A stretch of DNA of 64,000 nt. Source: Roseovarius dicentrarchi. Lineage in GTDB: Bacteria > Pseudomonadota > Alphaproteobacteria > Rhodobacterales > Rhodobacteraceae. Positions 62,747 through 64,000 of this stretch are shown piece after piece. Location of the stretch: NCBI RefSeq assembly GCF_003316635.1, contig NZ_QNQP01000009.1, forward strand, positions 1 to 64,000. The letters are read 5' to 3'. The position numbers and the translations under genes were made by a program. Under the pieces are notes generated by a model, which saw only the letters and a list, made by a program, of their open reading frames with translations, was not told where the DNA came from and made no database searches. Numbering within the stretch: the first letter of the stretch is position 1; each line of letters begins with the position of its first letter.

Positions 62747-62876
62747 GGGCTGGCTCCGGGGATTGCTGCTGCGGCATAAATGGGGCCTGCACAGGGGCAA
62801 GGTCAAGGGCCGCGCGATTGCGGCGCCCTTGCGTTTATGTAACCAAGTGGCCTAGTGACTGCCAGAGAGGCCCGCC

Positions 62877-63311
62877 ATGACTGACCGACCGTTGAACCCC
62901 GCAGAGCTTGAAGCCCCCTATAAATTGCAGGAGGTGCTGGGATATTCCCTGACCGAATGGGCGCAGGATATTGCCGTGGTCGAGGCGGATTTTGATGACA
63001 TCCTGAAAAACCGGCAGGGTCTGTTGCATGGCGGCATTCATGCGCTGCTGCTGGATACGGCGATGGGGTATGCCGGATGCTATACCGGCGTTCCGGGCCA
63101 GCAACAGAACGCGCTGACGCTGTCGATGACGGTCAATTATGTCGGCCAGTTGCAGGGCACCCGCCTGATCGCCACCGGGCGGCGCATCGGGGGCGGGCGC
63201 AAGACCTACTTTGCCGAGGCCGTCGTTGTTGATGAGACCGGCGCCACCCTCGCCACCGCAACCGGCGTATTTCGCTATCGCAGCGGGCCCTTGACGCAAG
63301 GCGCCTCTTGA
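62877..63311 (+). CDS. PaaI-type hotdog thioesterase
   Basis: The 144-residue hotdog-fold protein has LLHGGIHALLLDTAMGYA (about residues 49-66), the PaaI signature where HGG and the Asp form the active site, and VNYVGQLQGTRLIATGRRI in the central sheet. It would hydrolyse an acyl- or aryl-CoA; the substrate is unknown. GAGAGG stands 7 bases before the ATG. Its stop codon overlaps the -35 of the copA promoter. Confidence 0.87.
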   Translation: MTDRPLNPAELEAPYKLQEVLGYSLTEWAQDIAVVEADFDDILKNRQGLLHGGIHALLLDTAMGYAGCYTGVPGQQQNALTLSMTVNYVGQLQGTRLIATGRRIGGGRKTYFAEAVVVDETGATLATATGVFRYRSGPLTQGAS

Positions 63312-63338
63312 CCTTCCAGTGACTGGAAGCCCTATGTG
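63308..63338 (+). promoter_or_regulatory. CueR-type (MerR family) copper-responsive promoter of copA
   Basis: TTGACC (63308-63313) and TATGTG (63333-63338) are 19 bases apart, the long spacer typical of MerR-family promoters. Between them lies the perfect palindrome CTTCCAGT-G-ACTGGAAG (63313-63329), which matches the known CueR operator core (ACCTTCC...GGAAGG). Copper-bound CueR would bend this DNA and switch on copA. The cueR gene itself is not in the window. Confidence 0.88.
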
Positions 63339-63368
63339 CTGACTAACAGCATAAAAAGGGGCGGGGCC

Positions 63369-64000
63369 ATGGCACGCACATATTCGATTCGACTGGACGG
63401 GATGACCTGCGCGGGATGCACCGGACGGGCCGAGCGGGCGATTGCGGCGGTGCCGGGCATTGCCAGCGCGTCGGTCAATCTGGCAACGCGCAGCGCGCAG
63501 GTCGAACTGGGGGAGGCAACGCTTGCCGACGTGGCAAAGGCGGCACAAGGCGCAGGATATCCCGCGCATGAGGCCGAGGCGCGGCTAAGCACACCCACCA
63601 TGCATTGCGCATCCTGTGTCGGGCGCATCGAGGCGGCGCTACAGGCCGTTCCCGGCGTCACGCAGGCGTCGGCCAATCTGGCGACGCGGTCGGCGCAAGT
63701 CACATATCTGGACGGCACAACCACGCCGCAGGCGCTGGCCGAAGTGGTCACAAAGGCAGGCTATCCCGCCGAGGTGCAGACGGACGCCGGCGACCCATCG
63801 GCGCAGAACGAGGAAGAGGCGCGCGATGCCCTGCGCGTGACCCTGATCGCCGGGGCGCTGACGCTGCCGGTGTTCATCATGGAAATGGGCGGACACGTCT
63901 TTCCTGCCATGCACCGCGCCATTGACCAAAGCATCGGCATGCAGGCCGCGTGGCTGATCCAGTTCGTGCTGACGACGCTGGTGCTGATCTGGCCGGGCAG
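63369..64000 (+). CDS. copA: Copper-translocating P-type ATPase (5' part, cut by the window edge)
   Basis: The visible 210 residues contain two heavy-metal-associated domains, GMTCAGC (11-17) and MHCASC (about 78-83), each with the Cys-x-x-Cys copper site. They are close duplicates, sharing the tract NLATRSAQV. A polar linker leads to the first membrane helices (VTLIAGALTLPVFIMEMGGH, about 157-176, and AWLIQFVLTTLVLIWPG). The phosphorylation and ATP-binding domains lie beyond base 64000. GGGGCGGGG precedes the ATG at 63369. It exports Cu(I), in keeping with its CueR-type promoter. Confidence 0.93.
   Translation, partial: MARTYSIRLDGMTCAGCTGRAERAIAAVPGIASASVNLATRSAQVELGEATLADVAKAAQGAGYPAHEAEARLSTPTMHCASCVGRIEAALQAVPGVTQASANLATRSAQVTYLDGTTTPQALAEVVTKAGYPAEVQTDAGDPSAQNEEEARDALRVTLIAGALTLPVFIMEMGGHVFPAMHRAIDQSIGMQAAWLIQFVLTTLVLIWPG

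Noticed and set aside
1-64000. Search for CRISPR arrays, insertion sequences, prophage genes and tRNAs
   Set aside because: No regularly spaced repeats, transposase motifs, phage structural genes or cloverleaf sequences were found; the window looks like stable chromosome.

Overview
The window is a chromosomal segment of an alphaproteobacterium of the Rhodobacteraceae (Roseobacter group). The evidence is the high GC content, the BetI/BetA, ClpB, YggT, RecQ, PyrF and Rnd-LptCAB-Hpf-PtsN gene types and orders, the GANTC sites expected of a CcrM organism, a DUF1127 gene followed by CcsR/'cuckoo'-type hairpin RNAs, an EcfG-type promoter before a NepR-like gene, and the typical Roseobacter palindromic intergenic element after pyrF. 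I see no phage, insertion sequence, CRISPR array or tRNA. Almost every gene is intact; the last one (copA) runs off the right edge.

Layout. 1-165: promoter and boxA-containing leader of an rRNA operon, read leftward, with the 16S gene just outside the window; a dense GANTC cluster lies upstream. 690-6559: first surface-glycan block (methyltransferase, two glycosyltransferases, a sulfotransferase-like protein, a hydrolase-glycosyltransferase fusion). 6815-14121: membrane-anchored glutamate-synthase-like enzyme, MATE exporter, FAD amine oxidase, clpB with a heat-shock-type promoter. 14375-18111: small conserved protein, pyrF, then divergent betI/betA around a palindromic operator. 18221-24137: DEAD-box helicase, a three-domain kinase/M23/aminotransferase protein and a DedA-like membrane protein. 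24264-26158: EcfG-type promoter, NepR-like anti-sigma factor and phospholipase D. 26175-31366: small envelope proteins, Mrp, DUF1127 with its RNAs, trhO, pncA, VanZ-like protein.

31524-42063 is the second and larger glycan block: glmM, an ABC-2 export permease, cysQ, galU, galE, two tandem family-2 glycosyltransferases, a GT14 (core-2/xylosyltransferase-like) enzyme and a two-domain sulfotransferase. Together they could supply UDP-GlcNAc, UDP-Glc and UDP-Gal, polymerise, sulfate (with PAP removed by CysQ) and export a sulfated polysaccharide. 42071-45872 is the rnd-lptC-lptA-lptB-hpf-ptsN run for LPS transport, ribosome hibernation and nitrogen-PTS signalling. 46006-48931 holds arfB, a structured RNA with an 18-codon ORF directly upstream of it, mepA and an MFS transporter. 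49099-52300 holds yggT, recQ and yaaA. 52297-54474 is a hybrid histidine kinase with two unusual substitutions. 54620-62060 is the alpha-2-macroglobulin/PBP1C pair of the periplasm. 62057-64000 has rpe, a hotdog thioesterase and copA behind a CueR-type promoter.

The most interesting signals are the possible leader-peptide/terminator switch before arfB, the DUF1127-cuckoo RNA locus, the EcfG-promoter/NepR pair lacking PhyR and EcfG next to it, the sulfated-glycan gene set with its fusion proteins, the GANTC cluster upstream of the rRNA promoter, and the histidine kinase lacking its G1-box aspartate. All homology statements rest on motif recognition by eye; no database search was run.
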